From Lachnospiraceae bacterium (GTDB lineage: Bacteria; Bacillota; Clostridia; Lachnospirales; Lachnospiraceae), in contig JAFUNC010000012.1 in the NCBI GenBank assembly GCA_017473115.1, positions 1-64,000 of the forward strand: DNA of 64,000 nt, in the 5' to 3' direction. Within the stretch, counting starts at the first letter, position 1; each line of letters begins with the position of its first letter. Made by a program: the position numbers and the translations under genes. This document shows, piece by piece, positions 34,425 to 43,137 of the stretch. Under the pieces are notes generated by a model. That model did not search any database and was not told where the DNA came from. It saw only the letters and a list, made by a program, of their open reading frames with translations.

Positions 34425-35435
34425 TTATAAAATATTCACGCCGTGAGCCTTGGCAATTTCATGCACTTCCTTCGGCCAGATCGATGACTGTACTTCACCA
34501 ATATGGGCGCGCTGTAAAAAGAACATGCAGATACGGGACTGTCCGATACCGCCACCAATGGTGTAAGGAAGATTTGCTTCCAAAACATCCTTCTGGAAAG
34601 GCATAGATGCTCTGTCCTCGCAGCCGGAAATTTTTAACTGACGTTCCAAGGCTTCCTCATCCACACGAATACCCATGGAAGACAATTCCAAAGCCATATC
34701 AAGTACGGGATAGTAAACCAAAATATCACCGTTCAAATCCCAGTCATCATAGTCCGGTGCACGTCCGTCGTGTCTTTCGCCGGAATTTAAGGCACCGCCG
34801 ATTTTGGAAAGGAATACCGCACCTTTTTCCTTGGTAATTAAGTTTTCTCTCTCCTTAGGGGTTTTATCCGGATACAGATCCTCCAACTCCTGGGTTGTGA
34901 TAAACGTAATCTCGTTGGGTAAGAACGGATCCATAAAATGGTACTTTCCGCACATAAAATACTCCGTCTGCTTAATTGCCATAAAAATGCGGAATACGGT
35001 TTCTTTTAAGGTTCCTTCGTTACGCTCGCTCTTGTCGATGATGCGCTCCCAGTCCCACTGGTCCACGTAAATGGAGTGAATATTGTCCGTCTCCTCATCA
35101 CGACGAATCGCGGTCATATCGGTATACAAACCTTCGCCTACTTCAAAACCGTACTCACGAAGAGCAAGTCTTTTCCACTTAGCAAGGGAATGTACGATTT
35201 CAACCTCTGCATCATCTTGTTCCTTAATGCCGAAAGTAACCGGTCTTTCCACGCCGTTTAAGTTATCATTCAAACCACTTTCGGGCTTTACAAAAAGCGG
35301 TGCGGACACACGGGTTAAATTCAACGCCGACGCCAATGCACGCTCGAAATAGTCTTTTACCTCTTTGATTGCAATCTCGGTTTCCTTAATGGGTTGGGGG
35401 CTCTTGTAGCCCTCGGGGATATAAATTTTACTCAT
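34425..35435 (-). CDS. asnA: Aspartate-ammonia ligase
   Basis: Makes asparagine from aspartate, ammonia and ATP. 336 residues, a class II synthetase-like fold; motifs include VERPVTFGIK, KWKRLALREYG, GLYTDMTAIRRDE and a C-terminal GGGIGQSRICM. It lies just downstream of asnS on the same strand, so free asparagine and its tRNA charging enzyme are encoded together. No T-box leader was recognised. Confidence 0.95.
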   Translation of the reverse strand: MSKIYIPEGYKSPQPIKETEIAIKEVKDYFERALASALNLTRVSAPLFVKPESGLNDNLNGVERPVTFGIKEQDDAEVEIVHSLAKWKRLALREYGFEVGEGLYTDMTAIRRDEETDNIHSIYVDQWDWERIIDKSERNEGTLKETVFRIFMAIKQTEYFMCGKYHFMDPFLPNEITFITTQELEDLYPDKTPKERENLITKEKGAVFLSKIGGALNSGERHDGRAPDYDDWDLNGDILVYYPVLDMALELSSMGIRVDEEALERQLKISGCEDRASMPFQKDVLEANLPYTIGGGIGQSRICMFFLQRAHIGEVQSSIWPKEVHEIAKAHGVNIL

Positions 35436-35540
35436 AAAATTACTCCTGAATATTCATTTCTTTTTGATTGATTTTATAATCCGAAATGTGATTTTATGAT
35501 TCTGTTAAGGACCATAAAATCAATTATAAAAAGCATATGT

Positions 35541-35579
35541 ATAATAACAAAGCAAGGGTTGAAGCAATTTTCAACCCTT
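35541..35579 (-). terminator. Hairpin between asnS and asnA
   Basis: AAGGGTTGAA/TTCAACCCTT stem (35554-35579), 8 bases past the asnS stop, then GCTTTGTTATT on the minus strand. The T run is interrupted, so read-through into asnA is likely. Confidence 0.6.
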
Positions 35580-35587
35580 AAAACTTC

Positions 35588-36979
35588 TTATAGATCACAG
35601 TTGTTTACGGTTCTGGGGAACGGAATGACATCACGGATGTTACCCATACCGGTTAAGTACATTACGCAACGTTCAAAACCAAGTCCGAAACCTGCGTGTC
35701 TTGCAGAACCGTACTTACGAAGATCCAGATAAAAGTCATAATCTTCTTCGTTAAGTCCAAGCTCCTTCATACGGGCAGACAACTTCTCGTAGTCATCCTC
35801 ACGCTGGCTGCCGCCGATGATTTCACCGATTCCGGGAACAAGGCAGTCCATAGCCGCAACGGTTTTACCGTCATCGTTTAACTTCATGTAGAAGGCTTTA
35901 ATCTCCTTGGGATAATCGGTTACGAATACAGGACGCTTGAAGATTTCTTCGGTAAGATATCTTTCATGCTCTGTCTGTAAATCACAGCCCCAGCTTACTT
36001 TATAATCAAAATTGTCATTGTTCTTTTCCAAGATTTCAATTGCTTCTGTGTAGGTTACATGACCGAATTCGGAGTTCATAACACCTTCCAGTCTTTCGAT
36101 AAGACCCTTATCAATGAAGTTGTTGAAGAACGCCATTTCCTCCGGCGCATTTTCAAGCACATAACGAATTACATATTTTATCATGCTTTCTGCAAGCATC
36201 ATATCGTCTTTTAAATCCGCAAATGCAATTTCCGGCTCAATCATCCAGAACTCTGCCGCATGACGGGTAGTATTGGAATTCTCCGCACGGAAGGTAGGTC
36301 CGAATGTATAGATATTACGGAACGCCATAGCGTATGTTTCACCGTTTAACTGACCGCTTACGGTAAGGTTTGTATTCTTTCCGAAGAAGTCCTGAGAGTA
36401 ATCCACTTTACCGTCTTCTGTCTTAGGCACATTGTTCATGTCCATAGTGGTTACAGTGAACATTTCGCCTGCACCTTCACAGTCACTTCCTGTAATTAAA
36501 GGAGTGTGCACATATACGAAATCTCTCTCCTGGAAGAACTTATGAATTGCATAAGCACAAAGAGAACGCACACGGAACACAGCCTGGAACGTATTGGTTC
36601 TGGGACGTAAATGTGTCATGGTACGAAGATACTCTAAGGTATGTCTCTTCTTCTGCAAAGGATAATCCGGTGTGGATGCACCTTCTACCGTAATCTCTGT
36701 TGCCTGAATTTCGAAAGGCTGCTTTGCTTCCGGTGTTGCCACCAATTTACCTTTTACAATTAAAGCGGTACCAACGTTTGCCTTGCTGATTTCCGCGAAA
36801 TTATCCATGGTATCGTGATAAACCACCTGAAGGGGTTCAAAGAATGTACCGTCATTTAATACGATAAAACCAAAAGTCTTGCTGTCGCGAATACTGCGCA
36901 CCCAGCCGCCCACTTCGATTTCTTTGTCCAAATACTGTTCTCTGTTTCTGAAAAGTTCTCTTACTGATATGAGTTCCAT
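35588..36979 (-). CDS. asnS: Asparaginyl-tRNA synthetase
   Basis: 463 residues. An N-terminal OB-fold anticodon-binding domain ([16 protein letters not shown]) is followed by the class II catalytic core with [17 protein letters not shown] and the motif 3 region [15 protein letters not shown]. It charges tRNA-Asn. A strong promoter and an AAGGAGA ribosome site lie upstream. Confidence 0.97.
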   Translation of the reverse strand: MELISVRELFRNREQYLDKEIEVGGWVRSIRDSKTFGFIVLNDGTFFEPLQVVYHDTMDNFAEISKANVGTALIVKGKLVATPEAKQPFEIQATEITVEGASTPDYPLQKKRHTLEYLRTMTHLRPRTNTFQAVFRVRSLCAYAIHKFFQERDFVYVHTPLITGSDCEGAGEMFTVTTMDMNNVPKTEDGKVDYSQDFFGKNTNLTVSGQLNGETYAMAFRNIYTFGPTFRAENSNTTRHAAEFWMIEPEIAFADLKDDMMLAESMIKYVIRYVLENAPEEMAFFNNFIDKGLIERLEGVMNSEFGHVTYTEAIEILEKNNDNFDYKVSWGCDLQTEHERYLTEEIFKRPVFVTDYPKEIKAFYMKLNDDGKTVAAMDCLVPGIGEIIGGSQREDDYEKLSARMKELGLNEEDYDFYLDLRKYGSARHAGFGLGFERCVMYLTGMGNIRDVIPFPRTVNNCDL

Positions 36980-37044
36980 ACTGGTCTCCTTGTTTCTTTC
37001 CTGCTTTTTATGTTTCTTATTTATTATAAAATGAATTTCATTCT

Positions 37045-37073
37045 TTTATATCGTGTTACGGTAAAAAAGTCAA
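37045..37073 (-). promoter_or_regulatory. Sigma-A promoter of asnS
   Basis: On the minus strand TTGACT (37068-37073) and TATAAA (37045-37050) are 17 bases apart, about 65 bases before the asnS ATG. Confidence 0.75.
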
Positions 37074-37186
37074 TACAACTTGCGATATAAACACTTCTCA
37101 CCCATAGCACAACCTTGATTATAACGCAGAAACGCTGAGTTTACAAATGTTTTTTACAGGTTCGGGAATTTTTATTACCGTTTCAC

Positions 37187-37708
37187 TTATAAAACCAATT
37201 CATATATGGAAAATAACGGTATCATTTCGATTCCTCTTTCCAAATCCACATCGCCGGCATATCGGAAGCCGCACTTCTCATACAATTTTCGCGCCGGCAC
37301 ATTATCGGGTACCACGTCAAGGCGAATTGCACTGTAACCGTGTTCTTTTGCATACCGGATACAATATTCCACCATTTCTCTTCCAATCCCTCTGCCCTGC
37401 ATGGCAGGATTGGTTGCCAGGGTATGACATACCATATATTTGCCTTGCGGAATTACGGCACTCCAATTTGCGTTTTCATACTTCCCCTGCGGGTCATCAT
37501 TTAAAACAAAAGCCCCAAGAATGCCTTCGTCATCCAGGCAAACAAACTGCTGGCGTAAGGCCGTCTTTTCTTTTACGGAATGTTCGGAAGGATATTTTTT
37601 ATACTCCCATTTCGGATAGTTTACCGTCTCATCCAAATATAAAACCACCCGGTCATAAAAGGCCCCGACTTCCGCTATATCTTTCTCTTCACATAATCTT
37701 ATTTCCAC
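37187..37708 (-). CDS. GNAT-family N-acetyltransferase
   Basis: 173 residues with the GNAT acetyl-CoA motif Q-G-R-G-I-G (QGRGIGREMVEY) and a late PDNVPARKLYEKCGF. Substrate unknown. Located between the asnS promoter and the tryptophanase-family gene terminator. Confidence 0.85.
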   Translation of the reverse strand: MEIRLCEEKDIAEVGAFYDRVVLYLDETVNYPKWEYKKYPSEHSVKEKTALRQQFVCLDDEGILGAFVLNDDPQGKYENANWSAVIPQGKYMVCHTLATNPAMQGRGIGREMVEYCIRYAKEHGYSAIRLDVVPDNVPARKLYEKCGFRYAGDVDLERGIEMIPLFSIYELVL

Positions 37709-37761
37709 TTTTATACGCTCCTAAACGTTTCTCAACTATCAATGTTAATACCGGAAATGAT

Positions 37762-37794
37762 AAAAAACAAGGAGTAAAATCCCTTTACTCCCTG
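37762..37794 (-). terminator. Terminator of the tryptophanase-family gene
   Basis: CAGGGAGTAAA/TTTACTCCTTG stem (37768-37794) followed by six T on the minus strand. Confidence 0.85.
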
Positions 37795-37815
37795 TTTATT
37801 TTATCTTTTATGCTT

Positions 37816-39264
37816 TTACTGGTCTTCGCCAAAATCCGCAATGTATGCTTCGATTAACTTCTCAGGCCAATCGGAAACTGCCTCCAATTTACCGGTGAAG
37901 AAGCGGAGTGTCTTGGGTTCATGAACGAATCTTAAACCGCCGATTAAATGTCTGTGGTCGTATAACCATTTTACTCTGTCGATTACATACTCTGTCTGCG
38001 AAAGTGTAAATACTCTTCGAGGGAATGCGAGACGAACCATTTCTACCGATGCAATGTGCTCTGTTCCGTCAGCATTTCTTTCTTCAGAAAGCGTACCTCT
38101 TTCCATACCGCGGATACCGCCGCAAAGGTAAAGTGCCGCTACCAAAGAACCTGCGGGATACTGTTCTGCCGGAATGTGGTCCACCACCTGACGGGCGTCA
38201 ATGTGTGCACCAAGACCGCCGCCGGGTGTAATCATAGGAACACCTAACTTGTCAAGTTCTGTTACACAATGATTGATAAACTGAGGTCCCTGGGAAATGA
38301 TATCCATATCCATGGTTTCTTCAAAACCGATGATAAGCGCTTCCATTTCTTTTACCGACATACCGCCGTATGTAAGGAAACCTTCGAACATTGTGATGTA
38401 ATCTTCCATGGCGTGGAACATTGCTTCATCTCTTACCATAATTCCGCCGCCGCGGCCGAAACCGAATTTACGTGCCGAAAAGTAAATGATATCGAAGAGA
38501 TCCGCAATCATTCTTGTAATCTCAGCAATGGATTTGTCCTTCATACTCTCTTCTCTTGTTTTAATAAAATACAGGTTATCCTGTAAAAGAGATGCGTCCA
38601 AAACGGTTACGATTCCGTGCTTTTTCGCTAGTTCTGTTGCTTCCTTCATATTTTCATAAGAAATGGGCTGACCGCCGATTAAGTTGGTGCCGGCTTCCAA
38701 ACGAAGGTATGCAATATTGTCTGCGCCTTCTTTTTCAATGCAGGCTTTTACCTTATCAAGGTCAATATTTCCCTTAAACGGCAAGTTACTCTTAACCACA
38801 AGGCCTTCATCTTTTACAAGTTCTTCCACTCTGCCGCCAAGACGGGTTACATGCGCCTTGGATGTGGTAAAATGGTAGTTCATAATAACGCAGTTTCCGG
38901 GTTTTACAAAGTGCTGCGCAATGATATGTTCACAAGCACGTCCCTGATGGGCGGGAAGTAAATATTCGATACCGAAAATCTCGGTCAACTTTTTGTTCAT
39001 TCTGTAGAAGGTTTCACTTCCTGCGTATGCATCATCAGCGCGAAGCATTGCGGACTGCATATTATCGCTCATGGCATTTACGCCGGAGTCGGTAAGCATA
39101 TCCATAAAAATATCGCCGTTATGAAGCATAAAAGTATTAAAACCTGCTTCTTTTAATTTATTCAAACGCTCCTTTGCCGGTAAAAGAGAAAGTTTCTGCA
39201 CGATTTTGACCTTATGCATTTCAACAGGCACCGGTGCTCTATTATAAAATTTAATTTCTGACAT
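37816..39264 (-). CDS. Tryptophanase-family beta-eliminating lyase
   Basis: 482 residues from the ATG at 39264, preceded by GGAGGAAACA; an earlier in-frame start lies before this site. It is a PLP-dependent fold type I enzyme close to tryptophanase and tyrosine phenol-lyase. Lys266, in SARK, takes the place of the PLP lysine of SAKK/SGKK. The next residues (FGFGRGGG) differ from the KDAMVPMGG of classical tryptophanase, so the substrate may not be tryptophan. It would split an amino acid into a leaving group, pyruvate and ammonia. Divergent from a LysR regulator that probably controls it. Confidence 0.75.
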   Translation of the reverse strand: MSEIKFYNRAPVPVEMHKVKIVQKLSLLPAKERLNKLKEAGFNTFMLHNGDIFMDMLTDSGVNAMSDNMQSAMLRADDAYAGSETFYRMNKKLTEIFGIEYLLPAHQGRACEHIIAQHFVKPGNCVIMNYHFTTSKAHVTRLGGRVEELVKDEGLVVKSNLPFKGNIDLDKVKACIEKEGADNIAYLRLEAGTNLIGGQPISYENMKEATELAKKHGIVTVLDASLLQDNLYFIKTREESMKDKSIAEITRMIADLFDIIYFSARKFGFGRGGGIMVRDEAMFHAMEDYITMFEGFLTYGGMSVKEMEALIIGFEETMDMDIISQGPQFINHCVTELDKLGVPMITPGGGLGAHIDARQVVDHIPAEQYPAGSLVAALYLCGGIRGMERGTLSEERNADGTEHIASVEMVRLAFPRRVFTLSQTEYVIDRVKWLYDHRHLIGGLRFVHEPKTLRFFTGKLEAVSDWPEKLIEAYIADFGEDQ

Positions 39265-39349
39265 TATTGTTTCCTCCGTAGGTATTGTTTTTTTATATGA
39301 GTCAGTATACAATACATCTTATAATAAATAAAATTGATAATTCGAATAG

Positions 39350-39378
39350 TTGCCATCGAAAATTTCGATGCTTATAAT
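39350..39378 (+). promoter_or_regulatory. LysR-gene promoter overlapping a palindromic LysR-type site
   Basis: TTGCCA (39350-39355) and TATAAT (39373-39378) with 17 bases between. In the spacer sits a 17-bp perfect palindrome, CATCGAAAATTTCGATG (39354-39370), which fits the T-N11-A LysR box. A bound regulator would block its own promoter and could act on the divergent lyase gene. The -10 ends only three bases before GGAG, so this promoter would give a transcript lacking most of the ribosome site. Confidence 0.65.
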
Positions 39379-39393
39379 ACGGAGATAACAGAT

Positions 39394-40290
39394 ATGGAAA
39401 TCAGAAACTTAATTACATTTGTTCACGTAGCGGAAATGAACAGTTTTACCAAGGCGGCGGAAACCTTGGGTTACTCCCAATCCACCATTTCTTTTCAAAT
39501 TAAGCAGTTGGAAATCGAATTGGGTTGCCTTCTTTTTGAACGCATTAACCACACCATAAATTTAACGGACAAAGGAGAAGAACTTTTAAAATATGCCCAT
39601 ACCATAAATGCCCTTACCGATGAATTTATGGAGAATATGAACTCGCCTAAAGAATTACACGGTTTTATTCATTTTGTATCCCCTGACTCCGTCTGCGAAG
39701 ATATGCTTCTGACCAACTATTATGATTTTCGCAGGAAGTACCCGAAGATTAACTTGAAATTCACTAACGCGGATACGCAGGTGATGTTTGATATGCTTGA
39801 CAGCAATGAAGCAGATGTCATCATTACCCTGGATAACCACATTTATCAAAAGGACTATATTATCGCCAAGGAAGAGCATGTAGATATGCACTTCGTGGCA
39901 AGCATTAACTCGCCTTTTGCGCATAAGAAGAATCTTTCCATCAAAGACATTGCGGACCAACCTTTTATCTTGACGGAAAGAAGTATGGGTTACAGACGCT
40001 CTTTCGACAAAGAACTTGCCAAAAGATCCATTGATATCACTCCCGTTCTTGAAATCGGAAGAACAGATATTATCACGAAAGTTTTGGAAGAAAATCCGGA
40101 TTGTATCTCTTACCTTCCCTACTTTACCGCAGACCGGAAAGTAAAGGAAGGCACGTTAGTATATCTTGATGTTTGTGATATGCAGACCGATATCTGGAAA
40201 CAACTTATTTATCATAAAAACAAGTGGCTTTCAAATTCCATGAAAGCGTTTTTGGAATACGTGAAGGAAAACGAATTTAAGTGGGAGTAA
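39394..40290 (+). CDS. LysR-family transcription regulator
   Basis: 298 residues from the ATG at 39394, which has GGAG nine bases upstream. N-terminal winged helix-turn-helix (about 1-60; SFTKAAETLGYSQSTISFQIKQLE) and a LysR substrate-binding domain (about 88-290). Ligand unknown. It is divergent from the tryptophanase-family gene, the common arrangement for LysR regulators and their targets, and a LysR-type palindrome lies in the shared region. Confidence 0.9.
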   Translation: MEIRNLITFVHVAEMNSFTKAAETLGYSQSTISFQIKQLEIELGCLLFERINHTINLTDKGEELLKYAHTINALTDEFMENMNSPKELHGFIHFVSPDSVCEDMLLTNYYDFRRKYPKINLKFTNADTQVMFDMLDSNEADVIITLDNHIYQKDYIIAKEEHVDMHFVASINSPFAHKKNLSIKDIADQPFILTERSMGYRRSFDKELAKRSIDITPVLEIGRTDIITKVLEENPDCISYLPYFTADRKVKEGTLVYLDVCDMQTDIWKQLIYHKNKWLSNSMKAFLEYVKENEFKWE

Positions 40291-40319
40291 TTTTTCAACT
40301 AATATTTTTTGATACGTTA

Positions 40320-40664
40320 TTACTGTGCCAGTTTGTACAGCGCAAGTTGATTTAAACTCACACCCTCACGTTCTGCTTCAATTGCCAGACGCTGATGAAG
40401 GGTTTTGGGAAGTCGAACCACAAACTTTCCGCTATAATTCCCAACAACATCGGGAACAGGTATCGGCAAGTTATTTTCTAATTTGACTTCCAAATATAAT
40501 TCCATTGCTTCATTCAAACTTGCATACAATTCTTCCAACGTATCAGCGGTACTTTGACAACCATCAAGTTCTAATATTCTTCCATAAAAGTAATGTCCGC
40601 TTTCATCATTCATCTCTTGCACCAATCTGGTATAAGGTAGTTTCATATAATCTTTGAGTTCCAT
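40320..40664 (-). CDS. hicB: HicB-like antitoxin
   Basis: 114 residues. The N-terminal part is the HicB RNase-H-like fold (YFYGRILELDGCQSTADTLEELYASLNEAMELYL); the C terminus (about 78-114) is a ribbon-helix-helix DNA-binding domain (GKFVVRLPKTLHQRLAIEAEREG). It should neutralise HicA and repress the pair. Located 42 bases after hicA. Confidence 0.87.
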   Translation of the reverse strand: MELKDYMKLPYTRLVQEMNDESGHYFYGRILELDGCQSTADTLEELYASLNEAMELYLEVKLENNLPIPVPDVVGNYSGKFVVRLPKTLHQRLAIEAEREGVSLNQLALYKLAQ

Positions 40665-40706
40665 CTTTTCACTCCTCTCTTTTATATTATATCCTATCGG
40701 TACTTT

Positions 40707-40934
40707 TTATTTGCTAATCCGATTTAAAATGTCCACTATATATGCTTTTTTCAAGGGCTTTTCTTGTTTAATTGTAATTAAATCTCCGGTCTCTTTGCTG
40801 AGATACTGTTTATGACTTCCTTTTTGCCTTACTGCGACATAGCCAAAGGCACCTAATACTTTATCAGCTTCCTCCGGACGTATTCCGTTCGGTTGCTGTT
40901 TCATCTTTTGTAGAATCTTTTCAACATTAGGCAT
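40707..40934 (-). CDS. hicA: HicA-like mRNA interferase toxin
   Basis: 75 residues with the HicA double-stranded-RNA-binding-like fold. The catalytic His lies in KGSHKQY near 40. HicA cleaves mRNA when HicB is lost. AGGAG lies just before the ATG. Toxin-first order is typical of hicAB. Confidence 0.85.
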   Translation of the reverse strand: MPNVEKILQKMKQQPNGIRPEEADKVLGAFGYVAVRQKGSHKQYLSKETGDLITIKQEKPLKKAYIVDILNRISK

Positions 40935-40952
40935 TCTACCTCTCCTTTCTTT

Positions 40953-40981
40953 ATAGTACTATATTTAGTATCGTTTGTCTA
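40953..40981 (-). promoter_or_regulatory. Possible hicAB promoter with palindromic operator
   Basis: TAGACA (40976-40981) and TACTAT (40953-40958) are 17 bases apart, and the spacer holds the near-palindrome TACTAAATATAGTA. The implied leader before hicA is very short. Low confidence. Confidence 0.35.
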
Positions 40982-41124
40982 TTGGATTTTAGTTAAGATT
41001 TTTATTAGCAAAAGATTTGCACCCTCACTCTAATAGGGCTAAAAATAGAATTAAGAAATAAAGAATTACAATTAAAAAGGCAACTATAGGTCACTTTAAT
41101 GTATAAAGTGACCCATTCTACAAT

Positions 41125-41552
41125 TTACACATCCAATTTCTTTCCGTTTAAAACTCGCCACTTTTCATATTCTTCAATATCCGTTGAAACCAACTTTAAA
41201 CATAAAGCAGTAACAGCTACATCATCTACCACACCAAATACCGGTATAGCATCCGGAATCAAATCAAATGGATTTACAATAAAGAGTAACGCACTAATCA
41301 TTGCAATAATTGTACCCACTGGTACTTCAGTATACTCTTTTTTTACATAGCTTTTAATCATAGACATCATAATTGGCACTTGAGATAAAGCATTTCCGAC
41401 TTTAGGAATTGATTTCAGTTTTTTTCGAGTCGCTGAAATAATCTTTCCAATTTATCTTCATCTTCTAGAATCTTTTCAGCTTCTTCATAATTTCTCTCTA
41501 ATGCAATTCTAGCCTTTTCTTCATCTACTGTAAATTTTTCTGTTGTACTCAT
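41125..41552 (-). pseudogene. DUF1232 (YkvA-like) membrane protein split by a frame change
   Basis: A start at 41552 with AGGAGGGA upstream opens a 45-residue reading frame (MSTTEKFTVDEE..., charged helix) that stops at 41415. In the -1 frame, directly from the A7 run at 41419-41425, translation continues through LKSIPKVGNALSQVP, a membrane segment and the family motif NPFDLIPDAIPVFG to a stop at 41125. Joined, the product would be about 142 residues, the normal size and layout of YkvA-like proteins. The junction reads GAA AAA AAC TGA, a heptamer of A AAA AAC type, so the break may be programmed -1 frameshifting, a real mutation, or a homopolymer read error. Confidence 0.75.
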
Positions 41553-41794
41553 AGTATCCCTCCTATAATATTTTTTGTATTATACCCCTTGTTTTTTTCG
41601 CGAAAAAAAATATATTAAAACCAAATATTTTGTAACATTATATCAAAGAAACTTATGGCTTACAATATTAACAATTACAGTAAAACAACAAAGGAACCAT
41701 CACTCATATGTAATGATTCCTTTTATTCAAAAAACAATACACGACCAGACTTTATTTGAACAAGAACATTTTCTCCCTATGTTTTTAGCCTTGT

Positions 41795-42421
41795 TTATTT
41801 GTTAATCAAACCATTAAGTTTTGATTTTAAAGTCAAACCTCTAGTATAAATATCATTATACATCGCTTCTTGATCAGGTGTTTGAGGATTTACTAAATCA
41901 AAAAAAGTGATTCTCACACTAATCAAATACTGATACTCTTTTTTAATATCGAAATACTCATTAAGTTTCTCTTTCTTTACATAACCATTAGATGCTAAAT
42001 CAATAATTGCATCAAAAGAAGAAAAAGGTAATGTCTGCAAATTATTTACCACTTTGTTTTCGGAATCAGTTTTATTCCCATCTATTTTGGGCATTATGTA
42101 CTTTCCTATCATTTCTCTATTATCAAGGAAGTTTAAATTGCTCAAACATTCCTGATAAGTCTTGTTAAGTAAGACATCCACTGTATCTCTTGCATTTGCA
42201 TCTTTTTCGTTTTGCTTGTTATCAATATAATAAAACGAAATTACATACAAAATTAGTACAATAGACGTATCAAAAAAAATGCTAAATAGAGCCACATTGA
42301 TATTGTTCGGACTTACACCTATAAGCAATGGAATATTCACGTAATCGATCACCAAATATGCAATCAGAACTAAAATAACTGAAATAATAATTTTCCTTAT
42401 TTTCTTTTTCGTATCAGCCAT
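41795..42421 (-). CDS. Unknown two-helix membrane protein coupled to the AbiEi-like gene
   Basis: 208 residues from the ATG at 42421, with GGAGG nine bases upstream inside the preceding gene; it overlaps that gene's end by eight bases. Two hydrophobic segments at about 9-30 and 42-66 anchor it, followed by about 140 cytoplasmic residues with many Lys, Asn and Asp. No nucleotidyltransferase motif or known effector domain is visible. Its position is that of the AbiEii toxin in standard AbiE systems. Translational coupling suggests the pair works together. Function not recognised. Confidence 0.6.
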   Translation of the reverse strand: MADTKKKIRKIIISVILVLIAYLVIDYVNIPLLIGVSPNNINVALFSIFFDTSIVLILYVISFYYIDNKQNEKDANARDTVDVLLNKTYQECLSNLNFLDNREMIGKYIMPKIDGNKTDSENKVVNNLQTLPFSSFDAIIDLASNGYVKKEKLNEYFDIKKEYQYLISVRITFFDLVNPQTPDQEAMYNDIYTRGLTLKSKLNGLINK

Positions 42422-43013
42422 TGAGCAATACCTCCATAAGCTCCATAACCTTTTTATAAACTCGTAGTTTCTTTGCATATTCAGAAAGCACTTTAAGATT
42501 TTTCCGGGTATCTTTTGCATATGCATTTACAGCTTTACTAAACATTTCATTATCTATCTTCCCACGATGCTTAAACATATCGCAAATAGTTCGCTCACGA
42601 TCGTAAATTGCAAAAGCAACACCATTTTCTGTAATTGTGGTTTTACCCAACTCGTAAATATCATCTTTTACATAATAGACTTTTATTGGCACAGAAGTAT
42701 TCAGTTTGCGCGATGCACTTCGCGGAACGGTAACAGACCATACTCTTGGCATAAAGTCACTGTAACCATAGTGAAAAAGTGCCGATTCCATACTGATAAC
42801 AGCTTCCGGAATGGTAGATGCGATTATCTGCTCGTCCGAAAGAATCAATGAATCTGCAAGCTGATAATATCCTTGGCAAACACGCTGAAGGTATCCATCA
42901 GAACAAAGCTTATATATTTTCTCTTTTGGCACACCGGCGGCTATAAGAACAGACAGTTTCGCAATTCCACCGTTTTCATTGATTACGTTTTTTATAATAT
43001 CTTTGTGTTCCAC
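42414..43013 (-). CDS. AbiEi-like antitoxin/transcription regulator
   Basis: 199 residues starting at a GTG with GGAGG six bases upstream. The N terminus (about 1-50) is a winged helix (GGIAKLSVLIAAGVPKEKIYKL) followed by RVCQGYYQLAD, and the rest matches the AbiEi antitoxin C-terminal domain (ISMESALFHYGYS, YDRERTICDMFKH). AbiEi proteins repress their own operon and counter the AbiEii nucleotidyltransferase in type IV toxin-antitoxin and phage-abortive systems. Here the next gene is not AbiEii but an unknown membrane protein. It has a good promoter with a downstream palindrome. Confidence 0.82.
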   Translation of the reverse strand: MEHKDIIKNVINENGGIAKLSVLIAAGVPKEKIYKLCSDGYLQRVCQGYYQLADSLILSDEQIIASTIPEAVISMESALFHYGYSDFMPRVWSVTVPRSASRKLNTSVPIKVYYVKDDIYELGKTTITENGVAFAIYDRERTICDMFKHRGKIDNEMFSKAVNAYAKDTRKNLKVLSEYAKKLRVYKKVMELMEVLLNG

Positions 43014-43037
43014 GTTTTGCCTCCAACAAAAGATAAC

Positions 43038-43092
43038 ACATTTTATAAAATGTTTTCTTTTGTATTATATCACAAGCAAATAAATATAACAA
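43038..43092 (-). promoter_or_regulatory. Promoter and palindromic operator of the AbiEi-like operon
   Basis: TTGTTA (43087-43092) and a perfect TATAAT (43064-43069) are 17 bases apart on the minus strand. Just past the expected start of transcription lies a perfect 16-bp palindrome, ACATTTTATAAAATGT (43038-43053), well placed for repression by the AbiEi-like protein. Confidence 0.7.
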
Positions 43093-43094
43093 CG

Positions 43095-43126
43095 AAAAAA
43101 CTGAGCAAAAATGCCTTTTGCTCAGT
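43095..43126 (-). terminator. Terminator of mfd
   Basis: ACTGAGCAAAA/TTTTGCTCAGT stem (43100-43126) followed by six T on the minus strand, 12 bases after the mfd stop. It separates mfd from the AbiEi operon promoter. Confidence 0.9.
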
Positions 43127-43137
43127 CATAATATTCC

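Noticed and set aside
35436-35587. Possible T-box upstream of asnA
   Set aside because: The T-box sequence and specifier arrangement were not found; only a simple terminator-like hairpin of asnS is present.
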